This document shows, in pieces, positions 54,158-63,157 of a stretch of DNA of 64,000 bases. A program made the translations under genes and the position numbers. Each line of letters starts with the position of its first letter. The first letter of the stretch is position 1. The stretch lies in the NCBI GenBank assembly GCA_016932035.1, contig JAFGDR010000025.1, positions 22,448 to 86,447 of the forward strand, written 5' to 3'. Under the pieces are notes generated by a model. The model was given only the letters and a program-made list of their open reading frames with translations, did not search any database and had not been told where the DNA came from. This stretch comes from Candidatus Cloacimonadota bacterium. GTDB lineage: Bacteria > Cloacimonadota > Cloacimonadia > JGIOTU-2.

Positions 54158-54811
54158 ATGGATTACGAAGCACAACGAATCAGCATGGTTGAGCACCAGA
54201 TAAAAGCTCGGGGTATTACTGACAGTCGGCTTCTGGAAGCATTCAGAAAAGTAGAGCGTCACCTATTCATACCTTCTGGTTCGCATCATTATTCCTACAG
54301 TGACGGTCCAATGTGCATCGGTGAAGGACAGACCATTTCGCAGCCATACATGGTTGCACTCATGCTTAATTGCATGAAACTCTCAGAAGAGGATATTGTG
54401 CTGGAAATCGGCACAGGATCCGGCTATCAAACTGCCCTACTTGCCGAGGTCGCCGAAAAAGTGTATTCAATCGAAAGAATTCCATCTCTTGCAGAAAAAG
54501 CACACGTATTACTAAAAAAACTGGGATACACGAATATCAGTATTCAACAGGGAGACGGCACAAAAGGATGGATACCGGAGTCTGACGAGGAGAAAGAAAT
54601 TTTGTTTGACTCGATCGTTGTTTCTGCGGCAGCTCCAAATGTACCCGATGCCCTCGTTTCACAACTCAAAGAGGGAGGTCGGTTGGTCATTCCTGTGGGA
54701 AGCAGATTTATTCAGGATTTGGTATGTATTCACAAAGAAAAAGGGAAAATAAAGAAAGAGGGTTTTGGCGGATGTCAGTTTGTACCTTTGATCGGAGAGC
54801 AGGGATGGTAA
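54158..54811 (+). CDS. pcm: Protein-L-isoaspartate O-methyltransferase
   Basis: SAM-dependent repair enzyme of 217 residues that methylates isoaspartyl residues. GEGQTISQPYMVA and VLEIGTGSGYQTALLAEVA (SAM-binding motif I) and RLVIPVG near the C-terminus are diagnostic. It overlaps the membrane export gene by 7 bases. Length is typical. Confidence 0.95.
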   Translation: MDYEAQRISMVEHQIKARGITDSRLLEAFRKVERHLFIPSGSHHYSYSDGPMCIGEGQTISQPYMVALMLNCMKLSEEDIVLEIGTGSGYQTALLAEVAEKVYSIERIPSLAEKAHVLLKKLGYTNISIQQGDGTKGWIPESDEEKEILFDSIVVSAAAPNVPDALVSQLKEGGRLVIPVGSRFIQDLVCIHKEKGKIKKEGFGGCQFVPLIGEQGW

Positions 54812-55491
54812 AAATAAAGTTTATTATCTTAGTGATGATCGTGCTTATAAGTATACCTGTGGCACTTGGTTGCGATGAACCACCTGAGGAACCGGTGAAG
54901 CAGCAGAAGTTTTCACAGTATTTCAAAGACAAGAATCTATCCGACGAAGTTATCGTTATGTCTATGGCAATGCTGCCGATCTTTGAACTCCGTGGTGCAA
55001 TACCATGGGCGATACATCATTATAAAATGCCTTGGTGGAAGGCATATCTTCTTGGTGTTGCAGGAAATTTTATTCCCATTCCGATCATTTTACTTATCCT
55101 GAAATTCGGGCTCGATCTACTTCAAAAGGTGCCTCTATTCAAGAAATTTTTCGGATGGCTTTTTGCACGTACACGTAGAAAGGGTGCTGTCATTAAAAAA
55201 TATGAATCTCTTGGATTGATACTTTTTGTTATGATCCCTTTGCCTATAACCGGTGCATGGACAGGTAGCATTGCAGCATACGTTTTCGGCATAAAGTTCT
55301 TACCTGCAATAATTTGCATACTTGTCGGCATCTGCCTTGCGGGGGTCATCGTGACAACACTCAGCATGTTTGGAATATGGGGTGCACTGATTGCAAGTAT
55401 AGCTTTATTGACATTATTTATCCTATGGCTCATAAAATTCATCAAAGCATTAAAAGCCGCCAGAAACAATGAAAAGGGGGCATCTAAATGA
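54805..55491 (+). CDS. COG2426-type small multidrug export membrane protein
   Basis: Inner-membrane protein of 228 residues. An N-terminal signal-like helix ends in GCDEPPEEP, then IFELRGAIPWAIHHY and IPLPITGAWTGSIAAYVFG match COG2426 (putative small multidrug export proteins); about five membrane helices. ATG 54805 chosen because conserved sequence starts after it; upstream in-frame ATGs lie within pcm. The cysteine near residue 17 could be a lipobox, an alternative reading. Confidence 0.78.
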   Translation: MVKIKFIILVMIVLISIPVALGCDEPPEEPVKQQKFSQYFKDKNLSDEVIVMSMAMLPIFELRGAIPWAIHHYKMPWWKAYLLGVAGNFIPIPIILLILKFGLDLLQKVPLFKKFFGWLFARTRRKGAVIKKYESLGLILFVMIPLPITGAWTGSIAAYVFGIKFLPAIICILVGICLAGVIVTTLSMFGIWGALIASIALLTLFILWLIKFIKALKAARNNEKGASK

Positions 55492-56072
55492 AGTTCAAAG
55501 AATTCTTCACACCGAAGACAGACAAGGTTGAAGAGGAAAAAGATCTGATACGCTTCCTCTCAGAAGTTGAATTGTTTGAAAACCTTACACGAAACGAGAG
55601 AAGGAATCTTTCACAGCATTTGTATGAACGCCATTACAAGTCAGACGAGATTGTATTTAAAAAAGGGTATCCCAACGTCGTCATGTATATTGTAAAAGAG
55701 GGAGAACTTCAAACCTTTCTCGATTCAACAGAAGGTGAAAATCTTAAAACGATTAAACCGAAAGACTTTTTTGGTGAAGTCGGTCTTTTTCTCGAAGAAG
55801 AGCGAACTGCAACGATCCTTGCATCTAAAGATTCTGTTCTCCTGGGAATTTCGAAACGAGATATGAACAGGTTTATTGATGAGTATCCACGTGCCGGAAG
55901 TAAGATCCTGAGAAAACTCTCTACTGTTCTCTGTACTCATCTTATAAATACGAATATGACTCTTGCGCAGAAACGGGATGAACTCGATGACCTTAAGAAG
56001 CGACTTAAAGATAGTGAATGCCAGCTTCAGGAAATTAAAGACTCACAGGACGACCAGTCCGAAAAGAGTTGA
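55488..56072 (+). CDS. Cyclic-nucleotide-binding domain protein
   Basis: Cytoplasmic protein of 194 residues with a cNMP-binding beta-barrel (about 25-140: LFENLTRNERRNLSQHLYE, then PKDFFGEVGLFLEEERTATI, the phosphate-binding cassette) and a C-terminal coiled coil. No helix-turn-helix follows, so it is not a Crp-type activator. Might regulate the adjoining transporter. Start overlaps the export gene by 4 bases (ATGA). Confidence 0.85.
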   Translation: MKFKEFFTPKTDKVEEEKDLIRFLSEVELFENLTRNERRNLSQHLYERHYKSDEIVFKKGYPNVVMYIVKEGELQTFLDSTEGENLKTIKPKDFFGEVGLFLEEERTATILASKDSVLLGISKRDMNRFIDEYPRAGSKILRKLSTVLCTHLINTNMTLAQKRDELDDLKKRLKDSECQLQEIKDSQDDQSEKS

Positions 56073-56075
56073 TTT

Positions 56076-57146
56076 ATGGATAGAATAAAAATCGTTCGCT
56101 GGGTGATCGGATTTCTCACACTCGGTATTGCTGTGATAGGTGTTTTATTCTATAAATCGATCCTGTCATACCTTGTGATATCGGGCATTATTGCCTATCT
56201 TATATCTCCTATCATTAACTATGCTCAAAAATTTCATATTCCGCGAGCACTTTCTATTCTCATCGTGTATGTGATTATAATCGGACTCATCGTGATATTG
56301 ATCAATGTGATCATTCCACAGGTGAAGACACAGGCAGAAGAAGCTGCAAAATTCTTTAAAGAGGTCATAAGAGATCCTGAAGCATTTACACTCCGATCCT
56401 TTGGTCTCGATGGTGTGGCGAACTTTGTCGACCGTCTGCAAACGCGATTCACCTTTATCAATGTTGATGAATATACGAAATTACTCGGTGAGAAGTTCAT
56501 TGGTTTGATCAACGCAATTCCTCAGATCCTTATTAATTCTCTCAGCGGGATCATTAACTTTCTTGCATTCCTGGTTGTGATACCTTTTGTATGTTTCTTC
56601 CTGCTGAAAGATGAACGGCAGCTTTTTAAAACTTTCTTTAGCTGGATACCGAATCGGTATTTTGAATTCTCCATCTATCTGTTTGAGAAAATTGAGGATA
56701 GCTTTGGTAGATATCTCCGTTCCATTCTCCTGGAGACAGTTATCGTTGCACTCCTGTCATATATCGGTCTGTTGATACTTGGAATTCCATATGCTTTAAC
56801 GCTCAGTATCATTATTGGACTGACCAATCCAATCAAATTTTTTGGTCCCTTTATAGGATTTGTACCTGTGATTTTGGTCATACTTTTCAGTCCGGTGCCC
56901 AATGTTATGGTCATATATGCAATACTGATGTCCATAATTGTGCAGCAGATAGACAGCAATGTCCTGTTTCCCTCCCTTGTAGGCAAAGGATTGGGCATGC
57001 ATCCACTCTGGGTTTTACTGACCGTTATTGCTGGAGGTTATGCCTTTGGTGTGGTTGGATTATTATTGGCAGTACCAGTCGTATTTCTCATTAAAACCGT
57101 CATCCAGGTTTCTGCAACAAGTTTAAAACAGTTTGAAATTATTTAA
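56076..57146 (+). CDS. AI-2E/PerM family transporter
   Basis: Membrane protein of 356 residues with about eight hydrophobic helices. N-terminal SGIIAYLISPIINY, the central VVIPFVCFFLLKDERQLFK and C-terminal PSLVGKGLGMHPLWVLLTVI match the AI-2E family (PF01594). Members export autoinducer-2 or act as Na+/H+ exchangers; function here is not assigned. Three bases after the cNMP gene. Confidence 0.9.
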   Translation: MDRIKIVRWVIGFLTLGIAVIGVLFYKSILSYLVISGIIAYLISPIINYAQKFHIPRALSILIVYVIIIGLIVILINVIIPQVKTQAEEAAKFFKEVIRDPEAFTLRSFGLDGVANFVDRLQTRFTFINVDEYTKLLGEKFIGLINAIPQILINSLSGIINFLAFLVVIPFVCFFLLKDERQLFKTFFSWIPNRYFEFSIYLFEKIEDSFGRYLRSILLETVIVALLSYIGLLILGIPYALTLSIIIGLTNPIKFFGPFIGFVPVILVILFSPVPNVMVIYAILMSIIVQQIDSNVLFPSLVGKGLGMHPLWVLLTVIAGGYAFGVVGLLLAVPVVFLIKTVIQVSATSLKQFEII

Positions 57147-57174
57147 TAACACAAGATAAATAGAAAGGAGAGCT

Positions 57175-57756
57175 ATGGCTCGCTGGCAAACATTAGAAGG
57201 TTCGATATTTCATACAACACAAGAAGGTTCACAGGAACATTTTCTTAAAGATTTCTTTGAAAGCAAAGCGTTCATCCCGAAAACCAAAAGAGAAAAACAA
57301 GAATACGAGGATTTCTCATTTGTAAGCAGTGCAATGGCTCTGCTGATCTACGTCGCCAGATCCGATGGCGAGGTCGATGCGCAAGAAAAAGATATGATCA
57401 TGAAGGAGCTCAAATTTCAGCTCAATCAGCGCCATTTTGAATATGAGACACTTGCAGAAGAGATCGGTCCTGATGAAATGAAGATACTTAATCATCTTTT
57501 TGATCATTTCCAAACTGAGCTTGAAGAAAATGCATGTAATCTTGATCAGATCATACGGATCATTAATATGATCTATAAAAAGAATCCATATAAAAGGATG
57601 TTTCTTGTACGTCTTTGCTATTATGTAGCGTATGCAGATAAAACATTTTCAGAGAAGGAGTTCTCAACAATAAAGAAAATTGCAAAAAAACTCGACGTTT
57701 CAGAAGCTGATACACAAAGAATCGAACAGGAAGTACGCACTGAATTAAAAATATAA
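57175..57756 (+). CDS. TerB-like domain protein
   Basis: Soluble, acidic protein of 193 residues. Residues 45-190 form two TerB-like helical halves: LLIYVARSDGEVDAQEKDMI and CYYVAYADKTFSEKEFSTIK, each with the acidic metal-binding pattern D-G-x-x-x-x-x-E. TerB proteins accompany tellurite/phage-stress systems, but isolated TerB-like domains have unknown roles. Follows the transporter by 28 bases with an aaaggagagct ribosome binding site. Confidence 0.78.
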   Translation: MARWQTLEGSIFHTTQEGSQEHFLKDFFESKAFIPKTKREKQEYEDFSFVSSAMALLIYVARSDGEVDAQEKDMIMKELKFQLNQRHFEYETLAEEIGPDEMKILNHLFDHFQTELEENACNLDQIIRIINMIYKKNPYKRMFLVRLCYYVAYADKTFSEKEFSTIKKIAKKLDVSEADTQRIEQEVRTELKI

Positions 57757-57787
57757 AAAATCCTCTCATATTCGGTATGTGTGAAAT

Positions 57788-57821
57788 TTGACACAAATTC
57801 ACAATTTCACAGCGTTAGTAA
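57788..57821 (+). promoter_or_regulatory. Predicted promoter, TTGACA-N22-TAGTAA
   Basis: TTGACA at 57788-57793, 22 bases, then TAGTAA at 57816-57821; the ybaB ATG lies 27 bases later with a strong ribosome binding site. No TATAAT-like box stands at the 17-base position. The in-frame TTG at 57788 is this box rather than a start codon. Confidence 0.5.
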
Positions 57822-57847
57822 CAATTGATTTTACAGGAGGACACTAT

Positions 57848-58174
57848 ATGTTCCAAGGTGGTAAAGGTCTTCAGGACTTACTCAAACAAGCCCAGAAGAT
57901 GCAAAAGAAAATGATGGAGAGCCAGGAAGCTCTTGCACAGAAAACAGTTGAAGCATCTGCCGGCGGCGGCATGGTAAATGTCGTTATGAACGGTAATCAG
58001 GAGCTGCTTTCAATAAAGATAGAAAAAGAAGTCGTTGATCCCGAAGACGTAGAAATGCTTGAGGATCTTATCGTTGCTGCAGTTGAAGAAGCCAGGCAGA
58101 AAGTAAAAGAAATGGTCGAAAGCGAAATGTCTGGTTTAACCGGTGGACTTAAAATTCCCGGACTGAATGCATAA
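57848..58174 (+). CDS. ybaB: YbaB/EbfC nucleoid-associated protein
   Basis: DNA-binding protein of 108 residues that forms dimers and coats the nucleoid. MFQGGKGLQDLLKQAQKMQ and GMVNVVMNGNQELLSIKI match the family. ATG 57848 has an aggaggacactat ribosome binding site; an upstream TTG belongs to the promoter. Its stop overlaps the recR start (TAATG), a conserved ybaB-recR pair. Confidence 0.94.
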   Translation: MFQGGKGLQDLLKQAQKMQKKMMESQEALAQKTVEASAGGGMVNVVMNGNQELLSIKIEKEVVDPEDVEMLEDLIVAAVEEARQKVKEMVESEMSGLTGGLKIPGLNA

Positions 58175-58767
58175 TGTTTGAAGGAAAATTAGAAGAGCTC
58201 AAGAACGGATTCAAGCAACTGCCCGGAATCGGTGAAAAGACAGCAGAACGTCTTGCTTTTTACCTCATCAGCCAGGATAAGCAAATTGGACTCAATCTTG
58301 CAGAACTGATTCATGATTCGGTCACTTCGATCCAAAAGTGCGAGCAATGCAATATGCTCTCAGAGAAAAGTCCATGCCAGTTCTGCTCAGATGATGAGCG
58401 TGATGTAGCATCACTCTGTGTGGTCGAGAAATCCCAGGATGTCTATCTGATTGAAGAAACGGGAGTTTATAACGGAAAATATTTCGTGCTTGGAAATCTC
58501 ATCTCCCCTCTGGACGGCATTGGCCCGGCTCATATTAATTTTCCTAAATTACAAGAAACCATAGAAAAAAACAGTATTAAAGAGATAATTCTTGCGTTAA
58601 ATCCAAGCAGCGCTGGTGAGACAACCATGTCTTTTCTGACATCTAAGCTACAAGGTCCACAAATAAAGATCACCCGTCTTGCAACAGGTTTACCTGTGGG
58701 CGGCGATATTGAATATACCAGCTCAAAGACACTTGCCAGTGCAATGACGCATAGAAACGAATTATAA
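58174..58767 (+). CDS. recR: Recombination protein RecR
   Basis: Component of the RecFOR recombination repair pathway, 197 residues. N-terminal HhH (FKQLPGIGEKTAERLAFYL), a C4 zinc finger CEQCNMLSEKSPCQFC near residue 52 and a C-terminal Toprim domain (ILALNPSSAGETTMSF), then LATGLPVGGDIEY. It overlaps ybaB by one base and precedes efp by 13 bases. Confidence 0.96.
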   Translation: MFEGKLEELKNGFKQLPGIGEKTAERLAFYLISQDKQIGLNLAELIHDSVTSIQKCEQCNMLSEKSPCQFCSDDERDVASLCVVEKSQDVYLIEETGVYNGKYFVLGNLISPLDGIGPAHINFPKLQETIEKNSIKEIILALNPSSAGETTMSFLTSKLQGPQIKITRLATGLPVGGDIEYTSSKTLASAMTHRNEL

Positions 58768-58780
58768 GATTGGAGTAAGT

Positions 58781-59338
58781 ATGGCATCAACAGCAGATTT
58801 TCGCAACGGTATGGTCATCGTGTTTAAAGATGCGTTATATGAAATTGTAGAATTTCAACATGTAAAACCCGGAAAGGGAGGTGCCTTTGTACGAACTAAG
58901 TTGAAAAATGTACGAACTGGTCAGGTTATCGATAATACATTCCGCTCAGGAGAGAAGGTTGATGAAGTGCGTATCGAAAAGAAGAAAATGGAATACCTGT
59001 ATAACGACGGCATGCATTATGTAGTCATGGATCCGGACACGTACGCTCAGATCGAGATCAACGAAGAACTCATCGGAGATAACAAACTGCTTCTCAAGGA
59101 AAATACGGAAATAGCACTCTTCCAAACAGATGATGAGATCATCTATATAGAACTTCCCACAACAGTAAATCTTGAAGTAACCGAATGCGAACCGGGTATT
59201 AAGGGAAATACGGTCACGAATGTAACTAAAAGCGCAACACTTGAAACCGGTCTTGAAGTTCAGGTTCCCATGTTCATCAACAAAGGGGATATACTGAAGA
59301 TTGATACGCGGACAGGACAGTACCTCGAAAGAGTATAA
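58781..59338 (+). CDS. efp: Elongation factor P
   Basis: Translation factor of 185 residues that rescues ribosomes stalled at polyproline. Three beta-barrel domains; the tip of domain I reads VKPGKGGAFVRTKLKN with Lys32 at the position that is beta-lysylated in enterobacteria. A KamA/EpmB-like enzyme is encoded at 26381, but an EpmA-like ligase is not seen here. Start ATG after agattggagtaagt. Confidence 0.95.
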   Translation: MASTADFRNGMVIVFKDALYEIVEFQHVKPGKGGAFVRTKLKNVRTGQVIDNTFRSGEKVDEVRIEKKKMEYLYNDGMHYVVMDPDTYAQIEINEELIGDNKLLLKENTEIALFQTDDEIIYIELPTTVNLEVTECEPGIKGNTVTNVTKSATLETGLEVQVPMFINKGDILKIDTRTGQYLERV

Positions 59339-59345
59339 AACACTT

Positions 59346-59864
59346 GTGCAGTACACAAAAAAACCACGATACTGCCTGTCATGTGGTAGGGAATTGACAG
59401 AGAAGATAGACGAGAACAATCGAATTCGTCTGACATGCCCGTTCTGCGAATGGACCTACTATGCCAATCCCATTCCTGCTTCTGCCTGTGTCGTACTCAA
59501 TGATATGAATGAGCTCCTGATCGTAAAAAGAAAAAATGAACCAGAACCCGGAGCGTGGGCGTTGCCAAGCGGATATATCGAGATCGACGAGACAGCTAAA
59601 GAATGTGCAGTTCATGAACTCAAAGAGGAGACTGGATTATCAGGAGATGCTGTGGAATTCCTGGGTTACTTTTTTGAGATTTCATCGATCTATCAGCGAG
59701 TGATAACATTTGGTTTTTTGATGAATATTACAGGTGGTTCACTCACTCCAGGTGATGATGCTCTGGATGCACGGTTCTGTTCAATAGATGAGCTTCCAGA
59801 AATTCCTTTTTCATCACATAATAAATTGATCGCATTGATTAAGAAAAAAATTACAGAACAATGA
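59346..59864 (+). CDS. NUDIX hydrolase with N-terminal zinc ribbon
   Basis: Protein of 172 residues: a zinc ribbon (CLSCGREL and CPFCEW cysteine pairs) followed by a NUDIX fold with a Nudix box spanning about residues 77-99 (GYIEIDETAKE to HELKEETGL; His replaces the usual Arg before E). Substrate is probably a nucleoside diphosphate derivative such as NADH or ADP-ribose, as in NudC-like members with zinc ribbons. I favour the GTG at 59346 since no ATG precedes the ribbon. It overlaps rdgB by 4 bases. Confidence 0.82.
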   Translation: MQYTKKPRYCLSCGRELTEKIDENNRIRLTCPFCEWTYYANPIPASACVVLNDMNELLIVKRKNEPEPGAWALPSGYIEIDETAKECAVHELKEETGLSGDAVEFLGYFFEISSIYQRVITFGFLMNITGGSLTPGDDALDARFCSIDELPEIPFSSHNKLIALIKKKITEQ

Positions 59865-60484
59865 AAATCGTCCTTGCAACGCATAACAAAGATAAGATAA
59901 AAGAGATCAAAGCACTGTTATATGATCTTCCAATTGACATTTTAACATATAAGGATTTCGATGTATTTCCTGATGTTGTCGAGAATCAAGATACGCTTGT
60001 AGGAAATGCAGAAAAAAAAGCACGTGAGATCTTTGAGATAACCGGTATTCCGGCAATGGCAGATGATACCGGTCTTTTTGTTGATGCACTGAGCGGAGCC
60101 CCTGGAGTATATAGCTCTCGCTATGCAGGTGAAGATGTAACCTATGCTGATAACAGGCATCTGCTCCTGCAAAACATGAGAGATATCACTCTCGAAAATC
60201 GAGATGCTGAGTTCAAAACAGTAATCGTACTCGTTATGAATAAAAATAATAAATATATCGTCGAGGGAAGCTGTCCAGGTTATATCGGATTTGAGGAAAA
60301 AGGTGATATGGGATTCGGTTATGATCCGATTTTTTATCTTAAAGATTCTGGTAAAACCTTTGCAGAATTATCCATTGATGAGAAAAATATCATCAGTCAT
60401 CGTGGACGTGCATTGAAAAAGATTAAAGAAATTTTGAAAGAGATTGTTCAAAAAATACATGATAATGAGGAAAACTATGGATAA
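59861..60484 (+). CDS. rdgB: XTP/dITP pyrophosphatase RdgB
   Basis: House-cleaning enzyme of 207 residues that hydrolyses non-canonical purine triphosphates (HAM1 family). THNKDKIKEIK at the N-terminus, MADDTGLFVDALSGAPGVYS, MGFGYDPIFY and SHRGRALKK are the family signatures. ATGA overlap with the NUDIX gene. Ends 8 bases into glnA. Confidence 0.95.
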   Translation: MKIVLATHNKDKIKEIKALLYDLPIDILTYKDFDVFPDVVENQDTLVGNAEKKAREIFEITGIPAMADDTGLFVDALSGAPGVYSSRYAGEDVTYADNRHLLLQNMRDITLENRDAEFKTVIVLVMNKNNKYIVEGSCPGYIGFEEKGDMGFGYDPIFYLKDSGKTFAELSIDEKNIISHRGRALKKIKEILKEIVQKIHDNEENYG

Positions 60485-61805
60485 AAAAGATGTGCTCAAG
60501 AAAGTACAAGAGGAGAAAGTAAAATATATTCTTCTCCAGTTTTCAGATATATATGGTGTGGTAAAGAGTATCACAATCCCGGTGAATCATCTCGAATCAT
60601 CCCTCGATCATGGCACATGGTTCGACGGCTCGTCTATCGAAGGATTTGCCAGGATTGCAGAGAGCGATATGTACCTTATGCCTGATCCGAATACCTATGC
60701 ATTTATCCCATGGCTTACTTCAGAATACGGTAATACTGCACGTCTGATCTGTGATGTATATGGACCGGACGGAACACCATTTGAGGGTGATCCCCGTTTT
60801 ATTCTGAAAAAAGTATTAGCTGAAACTGAAAAATTGGGATATTTCTTTAATACAGGTCCTGAGCTTGAGTTTTTTCTTCTAAAAAAAGATGGTGGAATAC
60901 AGGCATTACCTCATGATACTGCTGGTTATTTTGATATGACCATGGACCAGGCATACGAGATCAGGCGGGAAATGACATCGGTGTTGCAAAGTATCGGTAT
61001 CAATGTTGAAGCTACGCACCATGAAGTGGGGATCGGACAGCACGAGATCGACTTCCGTTATGATCATGCTCTCAAAACCGCAGATAATGCTACTACGATA
61101 CGATTTGCCCTCAAAGCTATTGCACAAAAATACAATCTTCTTGCAACCTTTATGCCCAAACCTCTTGCCGGCGTTAATGGTAACGGTATGCATGTTCATC
61201 AAAGTCTTTTCAATGCCGAGGGTCAAAATGTATTTTATGATGAGAGGAACAGATATCACCTTTCGGAGACTGCCTACAATTATCTTGCAGGACAACTGAA
61301 ACACATCAAAGGAATGACTGCGATCCTCAATCCGATCGTCAACTCATATAAACGCCTCGTTGCAGGATATGAAGCACCCGTGTACATTAGCTGGGCAAGA
61401 ACGAACAGGTCATCTTTGATCAGGATTCCTCGATACCAGGAAGGAAGAAGTCAATCAACACGTCTCGAACTGCGAAGTCCTGATCCAAGCTGCAATATCT
61501 ATCTTGCATTTGCAGTCATGCTGAAAGCAGGTCTCGATGGATTAGCCGGAAAACTCCAACCTTCAAAACCGGTTGAAGAAGATGTGTATAATTTCAGCGA
61601 TGCGAAACTTGAAGAATTGAAGATCGATACACTTCCGGGCTCCTTACTGCAGGCATTATACGAACTGAAAAAAGATCCATTGGTTAAAGAGACACTTGGA
61701 GATCATACCTTTGAACGATATCTCGAAGCAAAATTCAAAGAATGGGACGAGTTCCGAATTCAGGTTACGGAATGGGAGCTTAAAAGGTATTTAGAGCTGT
61801 ATTGA
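60477..61805 (+). CDS. glnA: Glutamine synthetase, type I
   Basis: ATP-dependent ammonia-assimilating enzyme of 442 residues. Signatures: FDGSSIEGFARI, GPELEFFLL, NGNGMHVHQSL, RSSLIRIPRYQ and RLELRSPDPSCNIYLAFA. The C-terminal part lacks the adenylylation-tyrosine motif of the enterobacterial (GSI-beta) enzymes and instead resembles the shorter GSI-alpha form (DVYNFSDAKLEELKI, DTLPGSL). Start ATG 60477 follows a GAGGA ribosome binding site and overlaps rdgB by 8 bases; an upstream in-frame ATG is less likely. Confidence 0.95.
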   Translation: MDKKDVLKKVQEEKVKYILLQFSDIYGVVKSITIPVNHLESSLDHGTWFDGSSIEGFARIAESDMYLMPDPNTYAFIPWLTSEYGNTARLICDVYGPDGTPFEGDPRFILKKVLAETEKLGYFFNTGPELEFFLLKKDGGIQALPHDTAGYFDMTMDQAYEIRREMTSVLQSIGINVEATHHEVGIGQHEIDFRYDHALKTADNATTIRFALKAIAQKYNLLATFMPKPLAGVNGNGMHVHQSLFNAEGQNVFYDERNRYHLSETAYNYLAGQLKHIKGMTAILNPIVNSYKRLVAGYEAPVYISWARTNRSSLIRIPRYQEGRSQSTRLELRSPDPSCNIYLAFAVMLKAGLDGLAGKLQPSKPVEEDVYNFSDAKLEELKIDTLPGSLLQALYELKKDPLVKETLGDHTFERYLEAKFKEWDEFRIQVTEWELKRYLELY

Positions 61806-62563
61806 TGAAACCTATCGATTCTGAATCGCTCTACCGCGATGGTCTTCATTATGATTCCCAGCATGTAGAGATCGTTGATGACATCCCTTTTTACATAAAA
61901 AGTGCAAAAAAATATGGCGAACCAATTCTTGAACTTGCGTGCGGTACGGGCAGATTAACAATTCCTCTTGCACGAAAAGGATTAGATGTTACCGGCATAG
62001 ATATTTCAAAGGGAATGCTCAAGGTTGCCAAAGAAAAAGTACAGCGGGAACATCTTACCTGCACCCTGATACATGCAGATTGTCGATACTTCTCTCTTGA
62101 AAGAAAATTCAGATTCATTTTCATCCCGTTTAACTCGATTGCGCATATCCATGATCGGGAAAGTTTTGAAGCACTCTGTAATTCAGTAAAAGATCATCTC
62201 GATAAGCAGGGACGTTTCCTCATCGATATCTTTAATCCGAAACTGGAAATTCTGACGAGTGATCCAACAAAAAGATTTGTTGTTGCAGAATACGAAGATC
62301 CATATAGCAATGATAAAGTCACGATCACAGAAAATAATGTGTACGATAAAGAAACGCAGATCAATCATATAACATGGTATTACAAGATCGGGAAGAAAGA
62401 TGAATTTCCTGTCGAACTCAATATGCGTATATACTACCCGCAGGAACTGGATGATTTGCTGTATTACAACGGTTTCGAAATCGTTGATAAATTCGGAGAT
62501 TTCGATGGAACAACTTTTACCTCTGATTCCCCAAAACAGATAATTATTTGCAGAAAAAAATAA
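61805..62563 (+). CDS. Class I SAM-dependent methyltransferase
   Basis: Protein of 252 residues. SAM-binding motif ILELACGTGRLTIPLA near residue 40, acidic residue after GLDVTGIDIS and the IFIPFNSIAHI motif place it in the class I methyltransferase fold. Substrate unknown; its gene overlaps glnA by one base (TGATG), so it is cotranscribed with glnA and may act in the same metabolic context. Last gene of the ybaB operon. Confidence 0.85.
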   Translation: MKPIDSESLYRDGLHYDSQHVEIVDDIPFYIKSAKKYGEPILELACGTGRLTIPLARKGLDVTGIDISKGMLKVAKEKVQREHLTCTLIHADCRYFSLERKFRFIFIPFNSIAHIHDRESFEALCNSVKDHLDKQGRFLIDIFNPKLEILTSDPTKRFVVAEYEDPYSNDKVTITENNVYDKETQINHITWYYKIGKKDEFPVELNMRIYYPQELDDLLYYNGFEIVDKFGDFDGTTFTSDSPKQIIICRKK

Positions 62564-62704
62564 ATCATTTTATTCTCATTTAAAAATATCAAATCAAATA
62601 GTTATTTTTTATTTTACTTACAAAATAGATAGTATCTCAATTATTTGACATTCGGCATTAAGATTTTTGTTAGGAATTAGAAATTTGTCATTTGAAATTT
62701 ACGA

Positions 62705-63157
62705 TCACACTTCCGGATGGATTTTCTTTGTATAATAAATAATATCATCATGCCGCACATAACCGGCTTTTTTAAATAAATTCATCGAGGGATCATTAGG
62801 ATCATCGATAAGCGCTGCATAGATTTGTATTCCCTGTGATGCGAGCCATTGTTCGGAGTAAGTTATCAATTGCTGTGCTATTCCTCGATTCCTGTGTTTC
62901 TTCAAGACCGCTAAACGGTTCAACCACCCTCTTCTTCCATCATGTGTAGTAATTATTGTCGCAATATCTTCATTATGTATGGAACCGATAAAAATTCTGA
63001 TTTGAGGGAGTTTTAATTGTGCCAGGAGATTTTCTGTTGTATCTCGCCCCTTTGGTTTGTACGTAAGGTCAGCCTTTTCCCAAATAGTGAGAATTATATC
63101 TACATCCTCTTGAGATGCTTCTCTGATAATAAGTTTATGAATGATATTGTTATCCAT
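62705..63157 (-). CDS. GNAT-family N-acetyltransferase
   Basis: Protein of 150 residues with the GNAT core: IREASQEDVDIILTIWEKA, WLNRLAVLKKHRNRGIAQQL (acetyl-CoA pyrophosphate loop, RGIAQQ) and NLFKKAGYV. Target is unknown. It overlaps the AlkD-like gene by 8 bases at its 5' end, so the pair forms an operon. Confidence 0.88.
   Translation of the reverse strand: MDNNIIHKLIIREASQEDVDIILTIWEKADLTYKPKGRDTTENLLAQLKLPQIRIFIGSIHNEDIATIITTHDGRRGWLNRLAVLKKHRNRGIAQQLITYSEQWLASQGIQIYAALIDDPNDPSMNLFKKAGYVRHDDIIYYTKKIHPEV

Noticed and set aside
62645-62680. TTGACA on the plus strand downstream of the methyltransferase gene
   Set aside because: No plus-strand gene follows within a reasonable distance and no TA box stands at offset 22.
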